Shown here in pieces: positions 1 to 9,228 of a DNA stretch of 64,000 nucleotides (positions within the stretch are counted from its first letter, which is position 1; the number at the start of each line of letters is the position of its first letter). The notes under the pieces are model-generated. The model saw only the letters and a program-made list of their open reading frames with translations, did no database searches and was not told where the DNA came from. The DNA comes from G963663495 sp963663495. Its GTDB lineage: Bacteria > Bacteroidota > Rhodothermia > Rhodothermales > Bin80. Where the stretch lies: positions 4,650,001 through 4,714,000 of the forward strand of contig OY760427.1 of NCBI GenBank assembly GCA_963663495.1, in the 5' to 3' direction. The translations under genes and the position numbers were made by a program.

Positions 1-849
1 CTCGTCGGGCTGCTTGTCTACTCGAGTGCACAGTCGTTCACCGAGGCCTTCGATCGCTATGAGGCCAGGATTGACACTATTCTGGATGATGTTCAACGCC
101 CACTCGAACGGCTTTCAAGCTCCATGGGACTGGATCCCAGCGTGTCCGACATCAGTCAGTTGGTCCAATCCGATGCCATACAGAATATCCTGGCATCGGG
201 TGTTGGCTCGGTTGTAAATCTGTTGTCCAATGTTTTCCTCGTAATGCTGTTCATGCTGTTCCTCCTTGCCGGCAGCGGAGAGCTAGAGACCAAGATCTGG
301 AAGGCGTACCCGCCACAGGTAGCGGGACGCATTGCCGGTCTGATGGCTAATATCAGCAGGGAAGTGCGGTCCTACCTGGCGGCAAAGGCACTTGTCAGTG
401 CCCTGACCGGGATTCTGATTTTCCTGATCCTATGGATACTGGGAGTGGACTTTCCGGTCTTCTGGGGTTTCTTGGCCTTCCTGCTGAATTTCATTCCCAA
501 CATTGGCTCAATGGTGGCAGTGATCCTCCCTTTTCTGCTGTCCTTGCTGCAGTTCGAATCTCTGACCGTCCCTATCATTGCCCTCGTACTCATGCAGGTG
601 GTGCAGACGGCAGTTGGCAATGTGGTTGACCCGCGGGTGATGGCCTTCAGCCTGGACCTTAGTCCGGTACTCATCCTGGTGTCGCTCATCTTCTGGGGCT
701 GGCTATGGGGAATCCCGGGCATGGTGTTGGCGGTCCCGCTGACGGCGACCATAAAGATTTTCTGCGAGAATATTGAGGGACTGCGTCCAGTGGCCGTGCT
801 GATGGGGTCGGTTTCAAAACGTGACGGGCGCAGGAAGAGGCTAGCCTGA
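1..849 (+). CDS. AI-2E family transporter, C-terminal part
   Basis: The frame is open from base 1, so the gene begins left of the window; about 282 residues are visible and it stops with TGA at 847-849. The visible part is a chain of hydrophobic segments (VVNLLSNVFLVMLFMLFLLA, later ILIFLILWILGVDFPVFWG and ILVSLIFWGWLWGIPGMVLA). The pattern FLLNFIPNIGSMVA followed by WGIPGMVLAVPL is characteristic of the AI-2E/PerM (UPF0118) family of inner-membrane exporters. Known members include TqsA (AI-2 export) and Na+/H+ antiporter-like proteins, so the substrate cannot be called. A short basic cytoplasmic tail (KRDGRRKRLA) ends the protein. It converges on argH with a 9-base overlap of the two 3' ends. 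Confidence 0.9.
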   Translation, partial: LVGLLVYSSAQSFTEAFDRYEARIDTILDDVQRPLERLSSSMGLDPSVSDISQLVQSDAIQNILASGVGSVVNLLSNVFLVMLFMLFLLAGSGELETKIWKAYPPQVAGRIAGLMANISREVRSYLAAKALVSALTGILIFLILWILGVDFPVFWGFLAFLLNFIPNIGSMVAVILPFLLSLLQFESLTVPIIALVLMQVVQTAVGNVVDPRVMAFSLDLSPVLILVSLIFWGWLWGIPGMVLAVPLTATIKIFCENIEGLRPVAVLMGSVSKRDGRRKRLA

Positions 850-2226
850 TAGCGCCGCGCGCGCGGCTGCAATCTGTCCTTCCACGGTGGCGCGTGCCGT
901 CCCGCCATAGCTCGTGCGTGCATTTACTACTTGCTCCGTGTCCAACGCGGCGAAGACATCTTCATCAATGAGCTCGCTTACTTCCCGCATGCGCGCAAGC
1001 GGTAGATCTCCCAACCCTAGTCCCTCGTTGAGGCATAATGCTACGAGTCGTCCTACCACCTCGTGTGCCTCACGGAACGGCATACCGCGTGCGGCAAGAT
1101 AGTCCGCCAGGTCTGTGGCATTGGAAAAAGCCGCACCTGCCGCCTCTTGCATCCGGTCCGCATGGACCATCATCCGCGGAAGCATTGTCGCATATAACTC
1201 AAGCATTACCCGTAGCGTTCGTGCTGCATCAAACACCCCTTCCTTGTCCTCCTGCATGTCCTTATTGTAGGCCAGCGGCAGGGCCTTCATCACCATGAAC
1301 AACGCCATCAGATGACCGGTCATCCTCCCCGTCTTGCCACGAATCAGCTCGCATACATCAGGATTCTTCTTTTGGGGCATGATGCTGCTGCCCGTCGTAT
1401 GGCTGTCCGGCAGCGTAATGAAGCCGAACTCCTGGCTGGACCACACGATCAGTTCCTCGCTCAGTCGCGAGAGATGCACGGTGGTGAGGGCGGCGTTAAA
1501 CAAAAACTCAAGCGCAAAATCCCTGTCCGAAACGGCGTCCAAAGAGTTGCGGGCCGGCCCATTGAAACCCAAGAGGGACGCCGTCCGATGGCGGTCTATC
1601 GCGAAGCCTGTGCCTGCCAGTGCACCGGCCCCGAGCGGGGAAATATTCAACCGGGGCAGTCCGTCAGTAAAACGCGCATGGTCGCGAGAGAGCATTTCGT
1701 AGTAGGCCAACATATGATGCGCAAACCGCACCGGCTGTGCGACCTGCAGGTGCGTATATCCCGGCATGATGACATCAAGGTGCTCCTCCGCAAGGTCTAC
1801 CAGTACTTCGCGCAACGCTTGAATCTGATCAATAATGGCGTGGGAGGCGCCCCGTAACCAGAGCCGCAGGTCTGTCGCCACCTGATCATTTCTGCTGCGC
1901 GCAGTATGCAGCTTCCCTCCGACCGGGCCGATGCGCTCCGTGAGCATCCGCTCCAGGTTCATGTGCACATCCTCGTCCTCCAGAAGCCACTCTACGCGAC
2001 CCGCCCGGACATCTTCGCGCAGCTCCCGCAAACCCGCAATGATCTGCTCCACCTCAACAGCGGGCAGGATCCCCTGTTCTCCCAGCATCGTGGCGTGAGC
2101 AACAGACCCGTCAATGTCTTCCAAAGCCATTACAGTGTCTACGTCCACAGACGCATTAAAAATGTTCGCCAGGGCATCGGGCTGCTCCGAAAACCTTCCC
2201 GCCCACAATTGCCGCAACTTCGTCAT
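841..2226 (-). CDS. argH: argininosuccinate lyase
   Basis: A 461-residue protein matching the usual ArgH length. It cleaves argininosuccinate to arginine and fumarate, the last step of arginine synthesis, in the cytosol. Visible family marks are the N-terminal LWAGRFSEQPDA, the HTARSRNDQVATD substrate loop, GYTHLQVAQPVRF, and the fumarase/aspartase-superfamily signature GSSIMPQKKNPD that carries the catalytic serine. I chose the ATG at 2226 because homology starts there; the frame is open 34 codons further upstream but that extension reads into the neighbouring IS605 end. The gene stops with TAG, showing that amber is an ordinary stop codon here. The IS605 right end lies only about 45 bases upstream of the start, so the native promoter may have been displaced. 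Confidence 0.95.
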   Translation of the reverse strand: MTKLRQLWAGRFSEQPDALANIFNASVDVDTVMALEDIDGSVAHATMLGEQGILPAVEVEQIIAGLRELREDVRAGRVEWLLEDEDVHMNLERMLTERIGPVGGKLHTARSRNDQVATDLRLWLRGASHAIIDQIQALREVLVDLAEEHLDVIMPGYTHLQVAQPVRFAHHMLAYYEMLSRDHARFTDGLPRLNISPLGAGALAGTGFAIDRHRTASLLGFNGPARNSLDAVSDRDFALEFLFNAALTTVHLSRLSEELIVWSSQEFGFITLPDSHTTGSSIMPQKKNPDVCELIRGKTGRMTGHLMALFMVMKALPLAYNKDMQEDKEGVFDAARTLRVMLELYATMLPRMMVHADRMQEAAGAAFSNATDLADYLAARGMPFREAHEVVGRLVALCLNEGLGLGDLPLARMREVSELIDEDVFAALDTEQVVNARTSYGGTARATVEGQIAAARAALSG

Positions 2227-2271
2227 GGTTGATCCTCGCGTGTGCGGGAGTATACGCACTGTTGTTACATT

Positions 2272-3560
2272 GGGAATATATACGTGAGTGACCAACTGTA
2301 CACAGTGAGGCACTAGTATCAATTTCACGGGTCATAGGGTTCGGTAACCCGAACGCCCCTCGCCGTACAGAAGCCCCAATCCCGGAGGCCAGTATGTTTG
2401 CAGCCGCATTCAGGTCTGCATGATCCGCATGTCCACAGGACATACACGTGAATTTGCTCCGTGTCTTACGGTTATTCGCTTCTGTGTGCCCACACACAGA
2501 ACACCGCTGACTGCTATAGGCAGCGGTAACCTTAACACCTTGGAGCACTTATAGCCCAGTATCTGATCCAGCTGGCCCCAACCTGTTCGCAGTATTCCAC
2601 GGTTGAGGCCAGACTTCTGTTTGACGTTTGTGCCAAAGCTCTCCATCGTCCCCTTAGCTGAACGTGTCATCGCTTTGATCTTCAGGTCCTCCAGTATCAC
2701 CGTTGAGGAGCATTTGGCAATACTGCGACTTACCTGGTGGTTCGCATTCTTGAGGACGTTAGCACGCTTGCACTGTATGCGGGCGATGCTATGCTTCCGC
2801 CTGTTACGACGGTTGGAGCCTTTCTTCTGTCTCGCCAGTCTTCGCTGATGCCGCTTCAACTTGGCATCAAGACGCTTCGTATCCGGTTGTCTGATAATGC
2901 TTGTATCGCCCTCTGTGGAGACCATAGCGACCTGCCCGCAATTACGGTCAATGCCTACAGCACCGCCGGTATCCTCTATTACAGGTGCCTCCATCTTGTA
3001 GCAGATGACAGCATACCCTTTGCCGGCGTTCTTCTTTACCGTGGCTTTGACGGGTATACCATCAGGGTACGGGTTGCCTCCCCGCCTGCGGAGCGCCATA
3101 TCTCCCACCTTCGGGATATACAGCTTGCCATCCCGAACCCTTACGTTATCCGGGATCGTGAACGAAGGCGTACTACCACGTCTGGAATGGAATCTCGGTC
3201 TTCTCTTACCCTCTTTGAAGAATGCCTTCCATGCATCCGCCTGATATTTCAATGTGTATCTAACGACACCAAAGGAGTATTCAGGTAGCCACTCGACCGT
3301 GCGGCGCGGCGCAGCGCCGTGAACCGCTTCCCCAGCGAGTAGAAGCTTACCGAGGGCGGCTTCTCTCCAGCCTCTCTCGCTTTCTTGTACGCCTCGCTCT
3401 GCTCTGCGAGGATGGCATTCCACACAAACCTACACGCACCCGCTAATCCAGCAAGGTGCTTGGCGTTACTCCGACTTTCGGGCAACAGCCTGTATGTGAT
3501 ATTGCGGTATGCACTAACCGTTTCGGGCATGGCACTGTGGTATATAACTCCCTAATAGAT
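2272..3560 (-). mobile_element. IS605/IS1341-type element, copy A (tnpB only)
   Basis: The element carries a tnpB but no tnpA. Its right end (GGGAATATATACGTGAGTG side) is shared with copies at 9229 and 30165, which places the boundary at about 2272. The left end lies just upstream of the tnpB start, near 3545-3560, and is less certain because no second intact left end is available. IS605-family ends carry hairpins rather than inverted repeats and produce no target duplication. The region overlapping the 3' end of tnpB and the right end is where the omega RNA guide would be made in an active copy. Confidence 0.75.
2273..3530 (-). pseudogene. tnpB: TnpB (IS605 family), frameshifted
   Basis: TnpB is an RNA-guided RuvC nuclease of IS200/IS605 elements. 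The coding sequence is in three frames. The N-terminal part (MPETVSAYRNITYRLLPES, then the OrfB helix-turn-helix) runs from 3530 to about 3300. The middle from about 3300 to 2540 carries the RuvC-I aspartate (GIDRNCGQVA) and RuvC-II glutamate (VILEDLKIK). The last part has the zinc ribbon (CSVCGH and CMSCGH) and the RuvC-III aspartate (HADHADLNAAANI). The first break is a 5-base duplication in a GCGGC run near 3300, seen by comparison with the homologous stretch at 34715. The second lies near 2540. A one-base loss in the right end also removes the normal stop seen in copy C. The protein cannot be made without frameshifting. Confidence 0.85.
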
Positions 3561-3576
3561 GGAAATTATATAGCAT

Positions 3577-3776
3577 GCGTACCCGCGTGTTGAGTTATTT
3601 GAAATAATTGCAGTGTTTTCGTGAAAAGCGGGAACCGATTATGAACAACTGGCGAAAGCCATCCTGTCTGCACCACCCAAGCACAAAAAGTAATGGGAGT
3701 TATATGGTTGACTGCCCACGCGTTAAATTGTTGAAATAATTGCAGTATGGTCGCGAATAGCGGGAACCGATTATAC
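3577..3776. repeat. imperfect direct repeat, two copies of about 65 bp
   Basis: Two similar blocks lie at about 3577-3642 and 3711-3776. They share TTGAAATAATTGCAGT and, further on, AGCGGGAACCGATTAT, with a few differences between them and about 134 bases from start to start. They sit between the IS605 left end and the IS1595 transposase. The blocks could be ends of a small mobile unit, or a duplicated fragment of a gene, since block 1 runs in frame into the ORF scrap at 3628. Confidence 0.6.
3628..3693 (+). pseudogene. C-terminal scrap of a small-ORF family
   Basis: This reads AGTDYEQLAKAILSAPPKHK followed by K and stop. The part LAKAILSAPPKHK is identical to residues within the small ORF at 5269-5466, so it is a broken second copy of that ORF family. 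No start is visible in frame. Confidence 0.5.
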
Positions 3777-3818
3777 CGAAAATGGGCACCATCCCGTGAT
3801 AGATTGATGACCCACTAA

Positions 3819-4775
3819 ATGCCTTCAAAGAAAAGAAACAACAGAAACACCAATGGCCCTGAACGGGCTGATCGTGAAGGAGTGTCCTTGATCAAGCTAA
3901 CCAAAATGTTTCCAGACGACCCATCAGCCGAAGCATGGTTCGCAAAGAAGCGTTGGAGCAACACTCCTGTTTGCCCGCACTGTGCGTCTATAAACGTATA
4001 GTCTGGAGCCAAACATCCTAGCATGCCTTATCGCTGTCGTAGTTGCCGTAAACGATTCAGTGTCCGCACAGGGACAGTAATGCAGGACTCCAAACTGGGA
4101 TACCAGGTATGGGCATTAGCCATTTACATCCTGACTACCAGTATCAAGGGCGTATCCAGCATGAAGCTGCATCGTGACCTTAGCATAACCCAGACGACAG
4201 CGTGGCATCTGTCCCACCGTATTCGATAATCATGGAATGGAGAACATGCACAATTTGCCGGTCCGGTAGAGGTTGACGAAGCCTACTTCGGTGGCAAGGA
4301 AAAGAACAGGCACGCCAGTAAGAAGCTGAATGCAGGCCGTGGGCCAGTAGGTAAGAAAGCCGTTGTAGGAGTCCGTGATCGTGTCACCAATAGCATTTCT
4401 GCCCAGGTAGTAGAAAACACAGACGGGCAGACGCTCAATGCGTTTGTGGATACCCATGTTTCGGAAGACACCGAGGTCTATACGGATGGCTCGTCAACAT
4501 ACCGGGGCCGCAACAACCACGCCTACGTACGTCACGCTGTTGGCGAATACGTTCGTGAGCAGGTCCACACCAATGGCGTAGAGAGCTTCTGGTCTTTGCT
4601 GAAGCGTGGGTACTACGGAATGTACCACCACATGAGCAAGAAACACCTACAGCGGTACGTGAACGAATTTGCAGGGCGACACAATGCACGCGACTACGAC
4701 ACAGCGGAGCAAATGACAATAATTGCTCAAGGACTGGTCGGTAAACGGCTCATGTACAAATCCCTCAATTCATAG
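3819..4775 (+). pseudogene. IS1595-family (ISXO2-like) transposase with two nonsense codons
   Basis: One reading frame of 318 codons encodes a complete ISXO2-type DDE transposase but is interrupted by TAG at 3999-4001 and TAA at 4227-4229. There is no frameshift. Order of elements: an N-terminal zinc-ribbon-like region (CPHC, later CRSC), a helix-turn-helix (ITQTTAWHLSHRIR), then the DDE core with VEVDEAYFGGKE (first Asp), YTDGSSTY (second Asp) and NGVESFWSLLKRGYYG (Glu). The catalytic triad is preserved, so decay is recent or limited to the two point mutations. Terminal inverted repeats were not identified with confidence. The stop is followed directly by methyltransferase-like coding sequence, so the element's right end is probably lost. 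Confidence 0.85.
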
Positions 4776-5024
4776 CCAGACGTAAGCAGCAACGTATCAA
4801 GCCATCCGTACTCATGCGCACTCCGGGCATCGGTCGGCTACAACTACTTGCTCGTGGACGGAGAACGGAGACTAACGGGCCGCGCAATACTGCGCCTGCA
4901 AGGCTTCCCCGACAGCTACGAGATTGACGGTACGGTAACGACCGTCAGACGGCCTACTGGCAACGCCGTACCCATTCCGGTGGTCAGGGCCGTTATGCGC
5001 CAGCTTTTCCATGTCTGTGCTTGA
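4776..5024 (+). pseudogene. C-terminal remnant of a DNA (cytosine-5) methyltransferase
   Basis: The frame after the IS1595 stop, which the standard ORF limits miss, reads ALRASVGYNYLLVDGERRLT, then RAILRLQGFPDSYEI, then RRPTGNAVPIPVVRAVMRQL, and ends with TGA at 5022-5024. This is the C-terminal conserved block of C5-methyltransferases: the block IX-like RxLTxRE/RLQGFP segment and the block X GNxVPxPVxxA helix that folds back on the SAM domain. The catalytic PCQ, ENV and SAM-binding blocks are absent. A restriction-modification or solitary methyltransferase gene therefore once stood here and was cut by the IS1595 element. Confidence 0.8.
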
Positions 5025-5268
5025 TGGCCCGCGTCTCATGGGTTCGTCCGGTGCGCTTCGTGGCCCGTACCGGGGTCCGCCCAGTACTTCCGCATTGTCA
5101 CGAGCGTCCCGATACAAGCCAAAGAATCGGTCCTGAAATTGATCGACTGTCGTGAAAACTGGATCGCAATGTATGCAGCCTCCTACGTGCTCTAAGCAGA
5201 TGTCCGCCATGAAATCATTTCGGTATTCTGCCCCAATGGATTAGTGCTACTCTATAGCCTATAACGCC

Positions 5269-5466
5269 ATGCGCATAGATAAATCCCCGAAGCCCGGTAA
5301 CAAGATTCAGGAAACGAAACGCCCCGGCCGCCCCGTGACAAACGACATTCTCAATATCCAACAATTCATCCCTACCATACCGGAAGAACTGGCGAAAGCC
5401 ATCCTGTCCGCACCACCAAAGCACAAAAGTAACGCCTGCGAAAACGCGTGGCACTCAGCCAAGTAA
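5269..5466 (+). CDS. small basic ORF, unknown function
   Basis: 65 residues, beginning MRIDKSPKPGNKIQETKRPG with an AT-hook-like KRPGRP motif at residues 17-22, and ending in LAKAILSAPPKHKSNACEN. I do not recognise the family. Its reality is supported by a second, truncated copy of the C-terminal motif at 3628-3693, which shows that this protein segment is shared between loci. The size and basic N-terminus would suit a small DNA-binding antitoxin or regulator, but that is only a guess. It lies between the methyltransferase remnant and the DUF5916 gene and is read in the same direction. Confidence 0.5.
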   Translation: MRIDKSPKPGNKIQETKRPGRPVTNDILNIQQFIPTIPEELAKAILSAPPKHKSNACENAWHSAK

Positions 5467-5534
5467 CTCCCGCTACTTTCGGTTAACGTCAATAAACCGT
5501 AACATGCCCGGTTGCAATAGTTGAGGATAATTCT

Positions 5535-7784
5535 GTGCGTACTGGTATCGGTTGTGTCATAGGTTTGTTGGCCATACCCCACGCGGTCTTCGGGCAGGCG
5601 GGCATGCCCGAAGCTGTCGGTGATACACCGCAGCTCCGGGCTATGAGCACGGACACGCCGCCTGTGCTTGATGGCGCAGTGCTGGGGGATCCAGGTTATG
5701 ATGGCGTTGATCCCGTAGTGGCCTTCTGGCAGACCACGCCGGATCACGGGGATGCCTCATCGGAGCGCACGGAGGTCCGCGTAGTGTACTCGGATCGTGC
5801 CATGTATGTGGGCGTGATATGCTATGACCGGGAACCTGGACGCATCATCGTATCGGACAGTCGCCGCGATTCGCCGTTGGATGAGACAGATAGCTTCACC
5901 TTCATCCTGGACACCTATCATGATGGTCAGAATGGTTTCGTCTTTGGAACGAACCCTGCCGGGATTGAATTCGATGCGCAGGTAACGAAAGAGGGCCAGG
6001 GTGCCTTCTTTGGCCGGCAGCAGGTGGGTAGCGGAGGTGGCGTAAACGTCAACTGGGACGGGTCCTGGACTGTTAGGACGCAGATTACGACGGAAGGGTG
6101 GAGTGCCGAGTTTGAGATCCCTTTTCGAACGCTGCGGTTTCCCCGGGAGGATATACAGACTTGGGGAATCAATTTTCAGCGCAACATTCGGCGGCGCAAT
6201 GAGCGGGCCTTCTGGACGCAGCTCCCGAGGCAGTACAACCTATACCGGGTTTCACGTGCCGGCAGGCTGACAGGCCTGGTAGTCCCGCAGCCCCGCAACC
6301 TGCAGATTACGCCCTATGCATTGGGACAAGCTGATCGCCGGTTTGAGGCGGCTCCTGCAAGCATCGAGTCGACTGGAGAATTCGGAATAGACCTAAAGTA
6401 CAGCCTAACGCCCGGGCTAACACTGGATGCGACCTACAACACCGATTTTGCCCAGGTGGAGGTAGACGAGCAACAAATCAATCTGGACCGATTCAGCCTG
6501 TTCTTTCCAGAGAAGCGGCCGTTCTTTTTGGAGAACGCAGGCCTTTTCAGCGTGGGTGTTTCGGAATTCAGCGGTCAGGAGGTGGAGTTATTCTTCAGCC
6601 GACGTATCGGCATCGGGCCGGATGGCGAGGCCATCCCCATCCTTGGCGGTGCGCGTGTTTCCGGTCAGGTTAGGGGCCTCAATGTGGGGCTTCTGAACAT
6701 GCAGACCGCCCGCGTGGAGCGTATAGTCGGCGGTAACAACTTCACGGTGGGGCGGTTGCGCAAGGACCTGCCCAACCGGTCAGCGATAGGCATTATGGCT
6801 GCACAGCGGCGTAGCACGAACACAGTCCACGACGAGAGCGATCCGCCACCTCCAGGCGCCAACCAGACGATTGCATTTGATGGCCGGGTAGGATTTGGAG
6901 AGTACCTGAACCTTTCCGGGTTCGCTGCTCGCACGTTTTCGCCGCACTTGGACGGAGACGAGTACGCCTTCAATGTGAACGTGGACTACGTCTCCAACGT
7001 ATGGCGACTCAACTCAACGTATACCGAGATTGCTGACAATTTTAATCCGGAGGTAGGATTCCTGAGGCGCAGCAGCGAGTATCGTAAAATCACCGGGCTG
7101 GTGTTCTATACGTATCGCCCGGAGGATGCCTTCGGCCTTCATGAGATACGACCTCATGTCAGCTACCAGGGATACTGGGACTTTGGAGGGTTTCAGGAAA
7201 CGGGCCGCTGGCATATTGACTCGCACTGGGAGTTCAAGAGCGGCAATGAAGTCCACACCGGCTTCAACATCACGAGAGAAGGTGTTCGCGAAGATTTTGA
7301 GATTTCCAGTGGAGTATGGGTGGAGCCGAGCACATACGACCACATTGAGGCCCAGATCGTCCTGACAACCGACCAAGGCCGCAAGGTCAGCTTAAGCAGC
7401 CGCAATGTTATCGGAGGATTCTTCGGTGGGTGGCGCACGAATCTGCAGGGGACGCTACGTGTGCGTGCCAACGAGGCCCTGACCGCCGAATTCAATCTGT
7501 CCCACAATGATATCAGCCTCCCCGGCGGCGACTTCTCGGCCAATCTGCTACAGGCGCGTGTTTCGTACTCATTCACGCCCCGGATGTATATACAGAGCCT
7601 GTTCCAGTACAATGATAACGCTGACATCTGGTCGGCGAACCTTCGCTTCGGTTGGCTGCATGCTGCCAACTCGGGCCTATTCCTAGTCTTTAACGAGGTC
7701 AGCGAAACCGCGGACTTCTGGGGCATGCCGACCCAGCGAAGCATCACCGTCAAGTACAGCCGTCTATTCAACGTGTTGCGTTAA
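5535..7784 (+). CDS. DUF5916 outer-membrane protein with CBM9-like N-terminus
   Basis: 749 residues. GTG start at 5535, preceded by GAGG at 5523-5526 at a good distance. Residues 1-21 form a signal peptide ending AVFGQA. Residues about 35-230 resemble the carbohydrate-binding family 9-like fold that precedes DUF5916 (PVLDGAVLGDPGYDG, then DSFTFILDTYHDGQNGFVFG). The remainder, from about 250, matches DUF5916: FSLFFPEKRPFFLENAGLF, then LFFSRRIGIG, and alternating-residue strands to the end, typical of a C-terminal beta-barrel. The final segment ends LRFGWLHA...VKYSRLFNVLR. The family is common in Bacteroidota-like bacteria and usually lies at the outer membrane; the substrate is unknown. The stop is 6 bases before the next start, so both genes are likely one operon. 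Confidence 0.85.
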   Translation: MRTGIGCVIGLLAIPHAVFGQAGMPEAVGDTPQLRAMSTDTPPVLDGAVLGDPGYDGVDPVVAFWQTTPDHGDASSERTEVRVVYSDRAMYVGVICYDREPGRIIVSDSRRDSPLDETDSFTFILDTYHDGQNGFVFGTNPAGIEFDAQVTKEGQGAFFGRQQVGSGGGVNVNWDGSWTVRTQITTEGWSAEFEIPFRTLRFPREDIQTWGINFQRNIRRRNERAFWTQLPRQYNLYRVSRAGRLTGLVVPQPRNLQITPYALGQADRRFEAAPASIESTGEFGIDLKYSLTPGLTLDATYNTDFAQVEVDEQQINLDRFSLFFPEKRPFFLENAGLFSVGVSEFSGQEVELFFSRRIGIGPDGEAIPILGGARVSGQVRGLNVGLLNMQTARVERIVGGNNFTVGRLRKDLPNRSAIGIMAAQRRSTNTVHDESDPPPPGANQTIAFDGRVGFGEYLNLSGFAARTFSPHLDGDEYAFNVNVDYVSNVWRLNSTYTEIADNFNPEVGFLRRSSEYRKITGLVFYTYRPEDAFGLHEIRPHVSYQGYWDFGGFQETGRWHIDSHWEFKSGNEVHTGFNITREGVREDFEISSGVWVEPSTYDHIEAQIVLTTDQGRKVSLSSRNVIGGFFGGWRTNLQGTLRVRANEALTAEFNLSHNDISLPGGDFSANLLQARVSYSFTPRMYIQSLFQYNDNADIWSANLRFGWLHAANSGLFLVFNEVSETADFWGMPTQRSITVKYSRLFNVLR

Positions 7785-7790
7785 CAACCT

Positions 7791-9095
7791 ATGAAATACG
7801 CTCTTTTTTCTGCCGCACTTCTTCTTTGCTTTGTACCTGCGTCGGCCCAGGATTCGAAGCAGGCTTCCTTGCACGCCCGGATGGAGACGCTGGTAGATGG
7901 CGTCATGCCGCATGTGGTGGATTGGCGCCGCGATATCCATGCGAACCCGGAATTGGGGAATCGGGAATTCAGGACGGCTGCGCTTGTGGCACAACACTTG
8001 ACGGCACTAGGCATGGAAGTCAGGACAGGGGTTGCGCATACCGGGGTTGTTGGTTTCTTGCAAGGGGCATCGGACACGCCTGTCGTAGCGCTGAGGGCCG
8101 ACATGGACGGCCTGCCGGTTACAGAGCTTGCTGATGTTCCCTTCGCATCAAAGGTAACCACCCAGTACAATGGTCGTGAAGTGGGCGTCATGCATGCCTG
8201 TGGTCATGACAATCATGTTGCCATCCTCATGGGTGTGGCTGAGGTACTAGCCTCCATGCGCGAGGAGTTGCCGGGGTCGGTGAAATTTATTTTTCAGCCG
8301 GCTGAGGAGGGCGCCCCCGCGGGTGAGGAAGGCGGTGCGGACCTGATGCTGCGTGAAGGCACATTTGATGACCCGAGGCCGGATGCGATTTTCGGGCTCC
8401 ATGTGTGGCCCGGACCTGTCGGCCAGGTGGCATACCGCGAGGGCCCCTTCATGGCCAGCTCCGATGGCCTTGCGATCACCATCACGGGCCGCCAAACGCA
8501 CGGCGCCGTACCGTGGGGCGGCGTTGACCCTATCGTAGTGGCCTCGCAGGTTGTGCTTGGACTCCAAACCGTGGCTAGCCGACAGCTCAATGTGACGGCG
8601 ACCCCTTCTATCATTACTATCGGTTCCATCAACGGTGGCGTGCGTGGCAATATCATTCCGGATATGGTACACATGACGGGAACGATTCGGACGTTTCTTC
8701 CAGAATTTCAGGATGACATAGAAACCCGGATCCATAGAACTGTCGAGCATATCGCACAGAGCGCCGGGGCTACGGCTGAAGTCCAAGTAGCTCGCGGTTA
8801 TCCTGTTACGGTTAACAACCCGGAACTCACGCGGCAGATGTTACCGACATTGAAGCGTGTCGCAGGCGAAGGTATGGTTACAGAAGCGACCAGGATTACC
8901 GGCGCGGAGGACTTCTCCTATTTTGCTAACGAGGTTCCTGGCCTGTATTTCTTCCTAGGGGTCACACCGGAGGGGCAGGATCCAGCGGAGGCAGCCGCCA
9001 ATCACTCCCCGTACTTCTTCGCAGATGAGGACGCCTTACCCGTCGGTGTCCAGGCAATGGCGAGCCTCGCCATTGATTACATGGCAGCGCAGTAA
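7791..9095 (+). CDS. M20D-family amidohydrolase/peptidase, secreted
   Basis: 434 residues with a signal peptide (MKYALFSAALLLCFVPASAQ). It is a zinc-dependent hydrolase of the M20D type, which cleaves N-acyl amino acids or hippurate-like amides. Visible metal and catalytic sites are RADMDGLPV (about 102-110), HACGHDNH (135-142), FQPAEEG (168-174), GLHVWP, and ITGAEDFSYF plus NHSPYF near the end. The dimerisation domain lies between, around TGRQTHGAVPWGGVDP. Length agrees with the family. Its export signal suggests periplasmic turnover of acylated amino acids or peptides. It follows the DUF5916 gene by 6 bases and is followed by hairpins that could end the transcript. Confidence 0.9.
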   Translation: MKYALFSAALLLCFVPASAQDSKQASLHARMETLVDGVMPHVVDWRRDIHANPELGNREFRTAALVAQHLTALGMEVRTGVAHTGVVGFLQGASDTPVVALRADMDGLPVTELADVPFASKVTTQYNGREVGVMHACGHDNHVAILMGVAEVLASMREELPGSVKFIFQPAEEGAPAGEEGGADLMLREGTFDDPRPDAIFGLHVWPGPVGQVAYREGPFMASSDGLAITITGRQTHGAVPWGGVDPIVVASQVVLGLQTVASRQLNVTATPSIITIGSINGGVRGNIIPDMVHMTGTIRTFLPEFQDDIETRIHRTVEHIAQSAGATAEVQVARGYPVTVNNPELTRQMLPTLKRVAGEGMVTEATRITGAEDFSYFANEVPGLYFFLGVTPEGQDPAEAAANHSPYFFADEDALPVGVQAMASLAIDYMAAQ

Positions 9096-9104
9096 TACTG
9101 CTTC

Positions 9105-9181
9105 GCGGTCTGCGGGAGCATATCTCCTGCAGACCGCCGGTTGCAGGCCTCTGGCTCCTCGGTCGAGGCGCAGTTTTTTAT
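9105..9181 (+). terminator. hairpins downstream of the M20D gene
   Basis: A 14-bp stem with one G-T pair (arms 9105-9118 and 9124-9137, loop CATAT) begins 10 bases after the stop. A second small hairpin (GCCTC...GAGGC) is followed by GCAGTTTTTTATT at about 9170-9182, which gives an intrinsic-terminator layout. Confidence 0.6.
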
Positions 9182-9228
9182 TCCCGTGCTGCTCTTGGCA
9201 TGTGGCGTGGTATGCAGGTGTTTTCATT

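Noticed and set aside
4872..5210. A 112-residue minus-strand ORF.
   Set aside because: Its C-terminal half is antisense to the conserved methyltransferase block, and the rest shows no recognisable features.
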